From: JAUWQU01 sp964605095
GTDB taxonomy: Bacteria > Planctomycetota > Phycisphaerae > SM23-33
Direction of reading: 5' to 3'
DNA length: 26,145 nt
Assembly (NCBI GenBank): GCA_964605095.1
Contig: CAZSBS010000030.1
Coordinates: forward strand, 1-26,145
Part shown: piece after piece, positions 12,101-17,249 of the stretch
How the letters are laid out: every line of letters starts with the position of its first letter
Position numbering within the stretch: position 1 is the first letter of the stretch
Made by a program: the position numbers and the translations under genes
Notes under the pieces: model-generated
What the model was told of the DNA's origin: nothing
The model's input: the letters and a program-made list of their open reading frames with translations, nothing else
The model's database searches: none

Positions 12101-14055
12101 ATGCGTACGGGGTCGCCCTTGGCGGCCGGCGGCACGTCCAGGGCCTTGATCATCTCGGCAATGGCGGCGTGGTCCTTCTCGCAGGCCGAGACGATCAGCG
12201 TGTTGGAGTTGCGGTCCACCGCGATGGTGACCGGCACGGCGGCGACGGTCTGGCTGGATCGGGCGGCGAAGTCGCCGTTTATCTCTCGCAGGATTCGGCC
12301 GATGTCATCGGCCTTGGCGTCTTTAAGGACATACCGCCTGGTCACGGCGACAGGTCTGGCCTCGGCGGCAACGGTAAGCTGCTCAAGGAGCTTCTGGACC
12401 TTGGGCCACTGGGCCGACGGGGCGGAGATCATCAGGGTGTTGCTGGCCGCATCGGCCTCGACGCGGATCGTGGACCTGCCGGCCCGCTCCCCGTAGGAAC
12501 CGCGAACTTCGCTGGAGAACATCCCAGTCAGCGACGCGGCGATCAAGGTGGCATTGCCGGCCTTGAGCTGGATAACGCGAATCTCGCGGGCTTCCGTGGC
12601 GCTTTCCAAGTCGAGGTCCTCGATGAGCTTGACGGCCGTCTGCACCTCTCCGGCGGAGCCGTTAAGAATCAGGCTGTTGGTCCGCGCGTCGGCGGCGACC
12701 TGCACGCCCCCTGAGGCCCGGCCGTAGCTGCCGCGAGTGGTCAGCACGCTCGTGACGACCTCCGCAAGCTGCTGGGCGTCGGATGACTTGAGCCGCACGA
12801 TCCTGGCCGCGCCGGCGGCTGTGCTGGCAGTGTCCAGTTGAAGGATGAGCTTCTCGATGGCCGCCATTTTGTCCGCCGGAGCCGAGACTATCAGGCGATT
12901 GGTCGCCGGGTCGGGAACGATCCGAAGCGGCGTGTCCGACGATGACCGGCTGCGGTACGACTCGGAGGACGATGACCGCGACGAGCCGTCCACGGCCTGG
13001 AGAAGCACCTTCGCGAGTTCATCGGCCTTTGCGTTCTTGAGCACGAAGATGCGGATGTCGCCGGTCTCTGCCTCTTCGCCGCCCGCGTCCAGCTTGCTGA
13101 CCATCTCCTTGGCCATGGTGACGCGGTCACTGCGGCCCATGAGTATGACGCTGTTGGTCCGTTCGTCGGCCGTGGCCGTGACGGTTTCGTCGGTGGCGTC
13201 GCTCCTTACCAAACTGTACTGGCCCGTTTTCGGATCGCGAACGTAGCTGCGCTTCTGAACGCCAAACAGCTTGCCTATGATCTCGGCCACGATCTTGGCG
13301 TTTGCCTTCTTCAGCGTGCAGGATTCGATAGCCGTGTCGGCCGTGCTCTTGGCATCATATACTTGGAGGAATTCCTGGATGCGCCGGATGTTCTTGGCGC
13401 TGTCGGTGATGACTATCCCATTGCCCTTGCTCAGCGGCGAGATCGATCCCCAGGTCGAGACCATCCGCACGACCGCCTTCGACGCGGTCTCGGAATCGAC
13501 CTGCTGGAGCGGGATGACGACCGTCACGACCTCGCCGGGCCGGACCTTGTCCATTTCCGCCAGGCCGGGGAGAATCTTCGTCTCGTTGGGAACCTGGGAA
13601 ACGGGGACCACGCGGAAGTACCGGTCGGTCTCGATCAGCCAGAACCCCTTCATCGCCAGCAGCAGGTTGAGCGTATCCAAGGCGTCGTCGTAGGAGTAGG
13701 GCCTGTTGTCGAAGAACGTCAGATCCCCGGCAATGGGGATGTCGCCAAGGATCGGCTTGCCGGCGTTCTGCGCAAACCACCGCACGGCGTCGTTGTAGGG
13801 AATCCCGGCGAACTGGAACTTCACGGTCTGCTCGGCACGTGGCACGGGCTTTGGCGCGGGCGCGCTGGCGGGCTGGGTGGCGGCGGGCCCTGAGCCCGTC
13901 GAAGGGGCGGGTTTTGTCGTGGTCGTCGTCGCCGGCTGCGTGGCGGACCGGTTGGAGGCTTGGGGCGTCCGCGAGCCGGGCGCCGCCTGCGCCAACAGAG
14001 TGGCACATGGCGAGCAAACACACAACGTCGCAGTCAATAGCAGCCAGCATCGCAT
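178..14055 (-). CDS. gspD: Giant type II secretion secretin GspD with about 47 N-domains
   Basis: Outer-membrane secretin channel of the T2SS, 4625 residues against the usual 600-800. The start at 14055 is supported by an AGGAG site 9 bases upstream and by a signal peptide (MRCWLLLTATLCVCSPCATL). After a TQPA-rich linker, an N0 domain spans about residues 77-160. From residue 176 to 4273 there are about 47 consecutive secretin N1/N2-type modules averaging 87 residues. Each has a xVRIxxLKxADAxxLAxxL strand-helix half, a variable loop, then an ADxxTNSLIVxA strand and a helix ending in LD. The C-terminal secretin domain (about 4274-4510) begins VLIQVMLAEVTLDETDELGI and contains the VPWFGDWPLLGALF signature and a LIILTPHVL end, followed by a TQPASQP tail. 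The frame is unbroken for 13.9 kb. The count of modules was made by eye and may be off by one or two. Confidence 0.93.
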   Translation of the reverse strand: MRCWLLLTATLCVCSPCATLLAQAAPGSRTPQASNRSATQPATTTTTKPAPSTGSGPAATQPASAPAPKPVPRAEQTVKFQFAGIPYNDAVRWFAQNAGKPILGDIPIAGDLTFFDNRPYSYDDALDTLNLLLAMKGFWLIETDRYFRVVPVSQVPNETKILPGLAEMDKVRPGEVVTVVIPLQQVDSETASKAVVRMVSTWGSISPLSKGNGIVITDSAKNIRRIQEFLQVYDAKSTADTAIESCTLKKANAKIVAEIIGKLFGVQKRSYVRDPKTGQYSLVRSDATDETVTATADERTNSVILMGRSDRVTMAKEMVSKLDAGGEEAETGDIRIFVLKNAKADELAKVLLQAVDGSSRSSSSESYRSRSSSDTPLRIVPDPATNRLIVSAPADKMAAIEKLILQLDTASTAAGAARIVRLKSSDAQQLAEVVTSVLTTRGSYGRASGGVQVAADARTNSLILNGSAGEVQTAVKLIEDLDLESATEAREIRVIQLKAGNATLIAASLTGMFSSEVRGSYGERAGRSTIRVEADAASNTLMISAPSAQWPKVQKLLEQLTVAAEARPVAVTRRYVLKDAKADDIGRILREINGDFAARSSQTVAAVPVTIAVDRNSNTLIVSACEKDHAAIAEMIKALDVPPAAKGDPVRIVTLESADAARLAQTLQAMLPPTPYGQKPEISIQADPATNTLLIRAPESQRKMLEEMIASLDKRTKANASETRTFRLKFAKASDIADVLHQMLADEGGSSSGQYGYSRYSSYSSSSSSPAGSLRVVALQEGNAVVVQGSPAKLAQAEKLIATFDTPEAARDMAIVRIPLTKARAETLVETIRNMLPPARQGQEQEVRIEAEKATNSILLRAPEAQRTTLQTIITQLDNDAADLTREVRIIPVAHASAAALAIMFERLYPHAQASSYSYGSSSGYGYRQSRSSSGDDSVIITAAPGDKALVVDAPKTKIDSIAQLIAALDVENAPGSIEVRTYQIANSKAADLADSLRKLFAARAGDSGSGRSSPAGQIEPRFEADAATNQLMAAATAGQFEEIEKVIQKLQAATVQAIQTKAFVLKHARAEDISAVLETMLAEADGSSRRSYDSYSPYSRRSSSGASAVRVAAVPAANTIVVQGPPEKIVMAEKLIAGFDTPDASGQATVRVVPLANADASSLAALLTRMLPPPVEGKAQQVTIQADPLTNTVLLRAPEAERKMIEDLIAKLDKDAPAQVREMRIIPVKFVSASALAEKLIQLFPNSSSATSRSGYGYDSGYGSYSRYGQMRTVTPGGDDAKRVVITAAPGDKAVIVDAPKAKIDEIVATVAKLDVDDAPSRQQVRVYQLAGSKAADVALSLAKIFAQPRPQGQGGLGGQGAAPAAPEPRFEADAATNQLMAAGTVEQFVEIEKVITQVQKATGLASQTRTFPLKFARAADLSEMLQTMLGDSSSPSGGDVSWWARRSSGSSAAPVVRVAAMPGANTLVVQAPPEKMLLAEQLIAQFDTDKADLQIVIEIVRLENAQAPSLADAVNAALAARRPSASRYPSGSSSGSAGAQEPAVSVTAEVNSNSILVRGPSGEVKGVVDMIKRLDQQGTSSQVQVRIFKLENSSAVDIAKSVGQLFVDMTRQRASRGGSGERAVEPAPFSVAADERTNSLVVSTTPINFQIVQEILTQLDKAGTPREVGYFYLDRADPFDVATKLDAMYADRPAAAKPIIEADYFSQLVSVVAKEADLKAIEGVIAKLDKSTAADRQPIVRVVPISRIPASRMAELLQKMYGQMGSAQIVVTDKLPVRDANSQDANSVRIFPAPPTDLDMIYTRIEMPALPASSGQVATRPAISTDSGQAATQPAPSASSGQGQIEAGRPKITIAVDRNSNSLIVLAPREELESIQSLIDQLSASAADADMELRVVRVEHASPSAVADTLDALFNPRSKGSAQSQIIQAIRGRSSQGGRSGRGGQEQQPESPPAPVANSPITVVADIRTRSIIVRAKPSDFDMILPLVKELDRVSTITSEVRIFTLKNTDAVEVANNLTELFTPKKQTPQSPLSRSRSGSSASRQQQAEMLLQLLQMSGEGGEAGATKVDSSSLLSISANKSTNSIIVSAPTDAMKLIQKVIEEIDKSTSFSRAVRMYSLKHAEVAPTVQALREIFADGGSSRRFSGAGRAGTPGGSGSSGVSEPIIVTGNEAGRLILVSAPDEKHELVAKVIKDLDDAQATGEITVKVYRLENANAATLSSALAEAMQSGGGVSVSGRRGRGGSSADSAAGQLRISADPSSNSLVVRASKEDHARITQLLAELDTAQTDRYPVRTIALKHADAESVSRTLAGLFGGAAAGSSAAGRTSTGRSRPGSSAATSGKGGVVIEPDAASRMILVRADDETFAKIQDVVARLDVITAAKAAPEILPLQYARAADVAPSLQAAFKQSGGTVARRGATAESVIIVAEPLTNSLIVTADAEDLARVKALVAKFDTDKAVGAVTQVLQLRSAIAADIAEVLSRAAGGGTGATRSRGRATVVPTPTQEVVVSSEPSSNTIIVTGPGKEVVRLMAMAEQLDKAAESVAKPTIKMYPVKNADIPTMVQALQQIFGASDTLARRSGSPYRRSSGGAAEPAVAIIGDEVGGRIIVSAAAERHTLIAKTITEMDETNATEKVAVQVYRIENADATTLAEALTASLTNLSASGRSGRTSATTAAKRLRISPDRGSNSLVVRGTAEDHVLIAKLIAEMDVSTADKYPVQTIALNNANATDIAAVLNAVFGGQVAGASASAARKTTGSRTTGRSGGGVAIEADPSARMLLVRADQETFEKIRELAAKLDAAATGSSARTLLTLKHAKAEMVAASLSQAFSASAQQRGGSSRTSPEDVVSIVPEPGTNSIIVTANAPNLERVKSLLAQLDVESAGMRTELLLLKFAKAADLAPVLAQSAGAGGQPAGRGRTSPGSAGAATGQGVTISADSASNALVITGPNGQIDEIIQMAMQLDRASETSSTTVRVIQLKNGDAAAVAAMIRDMYAQQQKAAQAMRQTIAPMGVTADERANALVVSTNAEMHEKVAKWISEIEAMKPSRGTMRLIQLKNVDPAEVERAIQQLYNTPGTRGPVGARAPVGRAGATRSPASGSGGRVETSVLTQQRSILINASDEDFEAIQALAKALDEAAAATRQSVQVFVLTNANNTRVAAALTSMYRPSAGRAGAAPRPEDQVTVTALAMTNAVVVSAAKEKMAEVAHLVEQLDKKEVAPQLEFRIYTLENEMPTKIMPALQQLLAQIRKLRPDETIDVQADERTRSIIVTAKGTVFEQIEKLIKTLDKPPANAAADVMVIPLKRADATRLAAVLMEMIRPSAQNQVTPEARSLQDQIRLLRLRGGTDANLPELDLGKPIKITADPTLAGQQGSNALVIVSTSENLKALAAIVETLDAVPLAEAAKVRLLHLANADATSVAKIIIDVFAQGAKLAGAPKSSVAGRAVPESLSGKALVNPLNISPDPRTNTLVLSGLEESLALAELIVKQLDIQTTVDMHDVRLLTLKNADSLSLAPTLQKMLDARVQRAAALGQLDAERLRMLVASDTRSNSLIVAGSIDGFALVKSLAEQLDAAGPALGGEIQILPLKHANAGTLSVTLVNLFNARYEAARTPDVARQKPVILPDLRINSLLVSAGADDSKVLAGLVGKMDVEITDPAVVLEVLPLVHNDAGVIGPTIQQIFQARLTSMTPPGATPAPQDRVDVGADALANALIISASRENLAMIRELLKKVDVEPPFESGVLKIYPLIRADAQKAGTMLQGLVQQGLYKPGASFAAQSNPAIAAREKVAISVDARTNSLIVSASKENLAILDQIIRGIDGEQVVPATEFRVFRLTSATATVIAPTLQQLFTQRVSREATKDPMTVIADARSNSLIVGASPADMKLAETLIAQLDAPQGKGSTMVAFPLKKADATQVANTLKTLLAGQGGTGAGAAGAANISVDERTNTILVSAGAADLQRVKELIDQLDREQLTNVTEIRVFPLQHADATELSQILTSLLTSKPLSPVALSPNRQTLLQFISKTEDGKELIATALQEGVLITPDRRSNAVVVAAPVKNMPLLESLVRSMDSISPRMAEIRVFTLVNADAQRMSDVLSQLFRLQGAQQSAKAVSYTLVTTQPASSVGGSGATATVGNSEQDALSVTVDLRTNSLLIGGTKRYVELASKVIQDLDSSPAQERLTKVYRLRNAQAPAIQAAMQTFLDQEKQRLTATLGTNGMGAAQRMLEREVAVVAEETSNVLLLSASPRYFSTIEALIKELDQPPPQVLIQVMLAEVTLDETDELGIDWNVTTKWNKGHDSVSAGTQIALAAQGDGFNLSVAAGDLSFFLRALQSQGRLEVLSRPQILASDNQEATINVGQRVPFITNSRVTENGTTINTIEYQNVGIILTVTPRINPDGFVKLEVKPEISSIASSSVTISETTKAIVINQRSAETTVSVQDGHTIILGGLITTKDDHREDRVPWFGDWPLLGALFRGTTKVKERSELLIILTPHVLRTIPDADEMAGEQIERVNRIRKLKREEVEDYLKKHLDDLMSSKELKAKLGGEGPTTQPASQPITVPVSPSSASPGTSIPLPVMPSPHRPDEPTGVSEASWQRAQEQFLAAIAADRVKPESTR
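5134..7716 (-). repeat. Duplicated five-domain block inside GspD
   Basis: Segments 7716-6412 (435 residues) and 6411-5134 (426 residues) carry five N-domains in matching order. Matching pairs include VRMYSLKHAEVAPTVQALRE with IKMYPVKNADIPTMVQALQQ, VKVYRLENANAATLSSALAE with VQVYRIENADATTLAEALTA, YPVRTIALKHADAESVSRTL with YPVQTIALNNANATDIAAVL, and the odd endings IEPDAASRMILVRADDETF with IEADPSARMLLVRADQETF. The block type differs from the four-domain block at 9838-11901, so at least two independent internal duplications built this gene. Confidence 0.85.
8524..8640. repeat. 39-bp tandem repeat in a secretin linker (CCCTGA...TCGAAGGGG type)
   Basis: Three units begin at 8524, 8563 and 8602, a period of exactly 39 bases, each opening with TTGCCCTGA and an imperfect palindrome ending near CGAAGGGG. 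The third unit is only partly conserved. In the secretin frame they encode a 13-residue repeat with the core SGQxATxPA. A related single copy lies at 13888-13907. Confidence 0.7.
9838..11901 (-). repeat. Duplicated four-domain block inside GspD
   Basis: Two consecutive segments, 11901-10882 (340 residues) and 10881-9838 (348 residues), show the same order of four distinguishable N-domain types. Type 1 starts like TFRLKFAKASDIADVLHQML / AFVLKHARAEDISAVLETML. Type 2 ends TNSILLRAPEAQR / TNTVLLRAPEAER. Type 3 has AAPGDKALVVDAPKTKID / AAPGDKAVIVDAPKAKID. Type 4 has FEADAATNQLMAA in both. A fifth copy of type 1 follows from 9837 (TRTFPLKFARAADLSEMLQ). The shared order shows a block duplication rather than random divergence of single domains. 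Confidence 0.85.
13888..13907. repeat. Single copy of the CCCTGAGC-TCGAAGGGG repeat
   Basis: CCCTGAGCCCGTCGAAGGGG lies in the linker between the secretin signal peptide and N0, where it encodes PSTGSG. It matches the head of the tandem units at 8524-8640. Confidence 0.6.
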
Positions 14056-14064
14056 CCTGTACGT

Positions 14065-14069
14065 CTCCT
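14065..14069 (-). promoter_or_regulatory. Ribosome binding site of gspD
   Basis: AGGAG on the minus strand, 9 bases before ATG 14055. It decides the start against the longer open frame that reaches 14208 and would bury the signal peptide. Confidence 0.7.
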
Positions 14070-14152
14070 GGTGCCGATCTATCGCACGTCGTGCGCAACA
14101 CCGGCGCACGATGGCCGGCGGCGCGCGACGGGCGCGGGGCCAGCCAGATACT

Positions 14153-15298
14153 TCATCGTTCAGCCGGGGCGGTTTTCTTGACACTATCAGCCGACGCGGC
14201 ATCTCCAACGCTGCCGGAAGGCAAGGTCTTCTCCACGACCTGGGCCGGGGCGGTCTGAGGCGCCGGCCTGATTTCCTCGGGAAGCATGCTGTCCGGGAGC
14301 CTTCGTTTCTCGGTGAGGTCCTGCCCGAGTTCCACGGCGAAATATTCGGGGCCGATCTTCAGGATGACCCGGCTTGGCGAAAGGATATTCGGGTTGGCCA
14401 ACAAAGGCATGGGCCTGTAGTCCACAAGCATGATAACCCCTCCGCCGAGGGTGTCTCCGGGCTTGTACGAGCGGACCTGGCGGGTGGCGCTGTCGGCAAC
14501 GAACACCTCCTGCTTTTCGGTCCAGTCCGGCAGGCCGACGACGCGGAAGTGGCTCTGCGCGGTCGTGCTCGGGGGCGGGGTTGCCTGGGGCGGCTTAACA
14601 TACGTCGCCACCGGCGCCGCCGGCGGGGCCGGGGGCGGGGGCACAACGATTCGCTGGATGTAGGGGCGAAACAGGTCGCGCGAGGCTATCGGCTCGTAGA
14701 GCTTGCGGGCCGCGGCGTCCAACCTTGCCGGGGCGGTGGTCGCGAACTGGTCGGTTTGGATTTTGTCCTCGGGCTTCAGGTCTATCACGGGCGTCACGTA
14801 GCGAACCTGGAGGTCCACCTCGTTGCTCTTGAGCAGCGGTGTGATGGCCACCTGGTCCAGCCGGTGCAGGTGGGGCTCGGCGTCGAGCAGGTAGAGGAAG
14901 TCGACTATGTTCTTGAGCCCGCCGCGCACGCGTATGGCCCGGCCTACCTCGCGGTAGGCGTTCTTGACCTGCGTACCGCGCACGGGCTGGACCGAGAGTT
15001 TTTCGGGGCTCAGCCCCGCCCGCTCGACCAGCGCCAGAAGCGCCGCGCCGAGCTTGGCGCTTGCTCGCAGCTCGTCGGTGTCGAACGTCCGGGCAGCCCA
15101 GGTGCGAAGGCTCAGGGCGCGGCTTTCGCTCTGGGCGTTCTGGCGCTGGAGCTTCGCGCAGTCGTTGCTCCACTGGACGCGCTGATCGTCCCACAGGGCC
15201 AGGGCGTCGATGTACGACTTCTTGACCAGCACGAAGCCCAGGCCCGCCACGACAAGCGCGCCGGTTACGCCGACGAGTGTTTTCTCACGCCAAGTCAT
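14153..15298 (-). CDS. gspM: GspM (type b) fused to a GspC/PilP-like domain
   Basis: Inner-membrane platform protein of 381 residues. The start ATG 15298 gives a short cytoplasmic head (MTWREK), one membrane segment (about 7-25) and a coiled-coil-like region (30-65). Residues about 70-180 resemble the PilO/GspM fold (GRAIRVRGGLKNIVDFLYLL, then HLHRLDQVAITPLLK). After a DLFRPY motif at 208-213 and a proline-rich linker (216-245), residues about 249-328 (FRVVGLPDWTEKQEVFVADS, YKPGDTLGGGVIML, RVILKIGPEYFAVELGQ) look like the small beta domain of GspC HR/PilP, which contacts secretin N0. No separate gspC is seen, so this domain may supply that role (inference). It begins 31 bases after gspL and ends 97 bases before gspD. 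Confidence 0.8.
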   Translation of the reverse strand: MTWREKTLVGVTGALVVAGLGFVLVKKSYIDALALWDDQRVQWSNDCAKLQRQNAQSESRALSLRTWAARTFDTDELRASAKLGAALLALVERAGLSPEKLSVQPVRGTQVKNAYREVGRAIRVRGGLKNIVDFLYLLDAEPHLHRLDQVAITPLLKSNEVDLQVRYVTPVIDLKPEDKIQTDQFATTAPARLDAAARKLYEPIASRDLFRPYIQRIVVPPPPAPPAAPVATYVKPPQATPPPSTTAQSHFRVVGLPDWTEKQEVFVADSATRQVRSYKPGDTLGGGVIMLVDYRPMPLLANPNILSPSRVILKIGPEYFAVELGQDLTEKRRLPDSMLPEEIRPAPQTAPAQVVEKTLPSGSVGDAASADSVKKTAPAER

Positions 15299-15329
15299 TC
15301 GCGGCCATCTCGCAATTGATATCCATGCC

Positions 15330-17249
15330 TCATCGCAATTCGTCCAGCAGCGCGGTGACGGGGGCATATTCCTCGCGGTCAAGCTTGCCGTTGCGGTCCG
15401 CGTCGAAGTACCGCAGGTACTTGCTTTCCCTTATGTACTGGTAGGCGGCCCTGCGTTCATCACTGTTGAGCTTGCCGTCGTGGTTCTTGTCGAACCTGGT
15501 CAGGGCTTCCTGCTTCAACTCCTGCTTGACCTCATCCGAGAGGCGCCTGTCGGACCGCCGGGAGCCCGGCGATGACGAGCCCGATCCGCCCGGCGCCGGT
15601 GAGCCCGAGGCCGCCGTTGGCGCGGGCGTGGCCGGGGCGGGCGCCTCCTCCGCGGCCGGAGCCTTGGCCAACTGCCGGATCGAATCGTCATCCGCGGGCC
15701 TGTCCACGGGTTTGGCGTTGGAAAGGTCAAGCTCCATGTCCGGCTCGATGAACACCCGGACCTCCTCGCTGTACGGGTAGCCGTAAGGGTCCGGCGTCGT
15801 GGCCAGCCCGCCGGGCTGGAACTTGTAGCCCGCCGCGGCAAGCCGGTCGCCCAGGTCGGTAATAATTTTGCTGTCGCGGACCTTTACCACCAGCGATAGC
15901 GACCACTCGCCGGATGTCTCGACCGTCTTGAGCCCGCTTATGTAGGCGTCCTGCGCGCCTGGAAACAGCGCCGAAAGCTTCGCCCAGTGCGTAAGCCAGT
16001 CCCGGCGCTCATCCTGCCACTGCTGGAGCGCCTTGACCTGCTTGGCGATGTGCAGCAGGCTCTTTTCGTTCTCCTTCTCAGCCAGGAGCTTCTGGTGAAC
16101 CTGCTCGGCGGCGGCTTTCCGCCCGGACACCTGGATGGCTGCCGCCGTGGTGCCCGCGACCGCGGTGGCAATCAGCACCGCGGCCGCCGCGATCGCCACC
16201 GTTCTCGCCTTGTTGAGAGGCTCGACGTGGCGCTTGGGATGCAGGAAGTCGAAGGGAAGCCTGTCGTGGCCGCCGTGACCGATGGCCAGGCCGATCGCGG
16301 AGATGAACGCGGACGCCTCGGCCACGTCGCCAAAGCCCGCCCCCGGCGCGGCCTTGAGCAGTTCGCAGGGCGCCTCGAGCACGGCTGAAAGCTCATCCGC
16401 CGCGGCAGCCTCGACGCCGGTGCCGCCGGCGATGATTATCTTGTCGATCTTGAACTCCCGCTCGACGGCGAGGTAGCTCTGGACGCTTCGTCGGACCTCC
16501 ATCGCCACCGCGTGGAGGCTCTTGGCAATCACGCCGCTCTGGGCGTCGGCGGGGGGAATCTTCACCGCAGCCGAGCGGCTGAACATCAGCGAACCGCCGA
16601 CCAGCAGGTCGATCTCGGTCTCCTCGGCGCCAATGTGCAGCAGCAGCATGGTCTCGTGGGGCCCGCCCGGCTTGCAAGCTTTCAAGCAGCGGACGTTGGC
16701 GTATGGGCGCAGGCCCAGCCTCAGCAGCCTGCTGCCGGCGGCCTCGGCAATCCGGCGGTAATGATCGACAACCGGCAGGCGCACCGCGCCGACAAGCACA
16801 TCGGTGCCCTTGGACGCCTCGGAGTCAAACGGTCCGGCGTCGGCGTCGTAGTGGCTCTCGATGGTGAAGTCGATGACCGCCTCCTCGCTGCGGAAGGGCA
16901 ATTCCTTCTCGACCTGGAAGCTGACCATGCCCGCCACCTCGTTTTGAGACGTCCCCGGCGGCAGCGTCACGGGCTTTAGCACCGCCTCGGCCCGGGTGAC
17001 GTTCATAAGCAGGCCCACGCCTGGCAGGCGCATGTCGCGCAGGGCCTGGCCCAGCAGAATGCCCAACTGCCGCGGGTCGGCCAGGTCCGTTCCCGGCGGG
17101 ATCGCCATGGCCGAAGTCTTCAGCACGCGGGCCGACCGCCTGGACCGCTCGGCGTAAACCACGCGAATATGCCGGCCGTCGCAATCCACGGCCGCGAAGC
17201 GGCGCGGTTTGCCAACCAGGCCCTTCAATCTTTCCAGAAAAGCACCCAT
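15330..17249 (-). CDS. gspL: GspL of the PilM-PilN type with C-terminal EF-hand pair
   Basis: Inner-membrane platform protein, 639 residues. Residues about 17-340 are an actin-like PilM/GspL fold (FAAVDCDGRHIRVVYAE; LPFRSEEAVIDF; LLLHIGAEETEIDLLVGG; KIIIAGGTGVE). One membrane segment at about 348-372 is followed by a coiled coil (375-415) and a PilN-like periplasmic region (to about 510). An Ala/Pro/Ser/Gly linker (530-565) then leads to two canonical EF-hand loops, DKNHDGKLNSDE (587-598) and DADRNGKLDREE (616-627), with all calcium ligand positions acceptable. The start ATG 17249 overlaps the gspK stop (TGATG), so it is coupled. EF-hands are not part of ordinary GspL; their position after the membrane segment places them in the periplasm. 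PilM-like ATP binding is family knowledge and is not proven here. Confidence 0.85.
   Translation of the reverse strand: MGAFLERLKGLVGKPRRFAAVDCDGRHIRVVYAERSRRSARVLKTSAMAIPPGTDLADPRQLGILLGQALRDMRLPGVGLLMNVTRAEAVLKPVTLPPGTSQNEVAGMVSFQVEKELPFRSEEAVIDFTIESHYDADAGPFDSEASKGTDVLVGAVRLPVVDHYRRIAEAAGSRLLRLGLRPYANVRCLKACKPGGPHETMLLLHIGAEETEIDLLVGGSLMFSRSAAVKIPPADAQSGVIAKSLHAVAMEVRRSVQSYLAVEREFKIDKIIIAGGTGVEAAAADELSAVLEAPCELLKAAPGAGFGDVAEASAFISAIGLAIGHGGHDRLPFDFLHPKRHVEPLNKARTVAIAAAAVLIATAVAGTTAAAIQVSGRKAAAEQVHQKLLAEKENEKSLLHIAKQVKALQQWQDERRDWLTHWAKLSALFPGAQDAYISGLKTVETSGEWSLSLVVKVRDSKIITDLGDRLAAAGYKFQPGGLATTPDPYGYPYSEEVRVFIEPDMELDLSNAKPVDRPADDDSIRQLAKAPAAEEAPAPATPAPTAASGSPAPGGSGSSSPGSRRSDRRLSDEVKQELKQEALTRFDKNHDGKLNSDERRAAYQYIRESKYLRYFDADRNGKLDREEYAPVTALLDELR

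Noticed and set aside
160..13900. Many long plus-strand open frames across the secretin gene
   Set aside because: They are antisense shadows caused by high GC content and repeated codons; they lack ribosome sites and family motifs, while the minus frame is a continuous domain series.
178..14055. Assembly artefact or several fused secretin genes
   Set aside because: The modules are diverged from each other, the frame is unbroken, and there is only one signal peptide, one N0 and one channel domain; fusion of whole secretins would have left several channel domains.
14056..14208. Longer start for gspD at 14208
   Set aside because: It would place 51 residues rich in Arg before the signal peptide and overlap gspM; the start at 14055 has AGGAG in good position.
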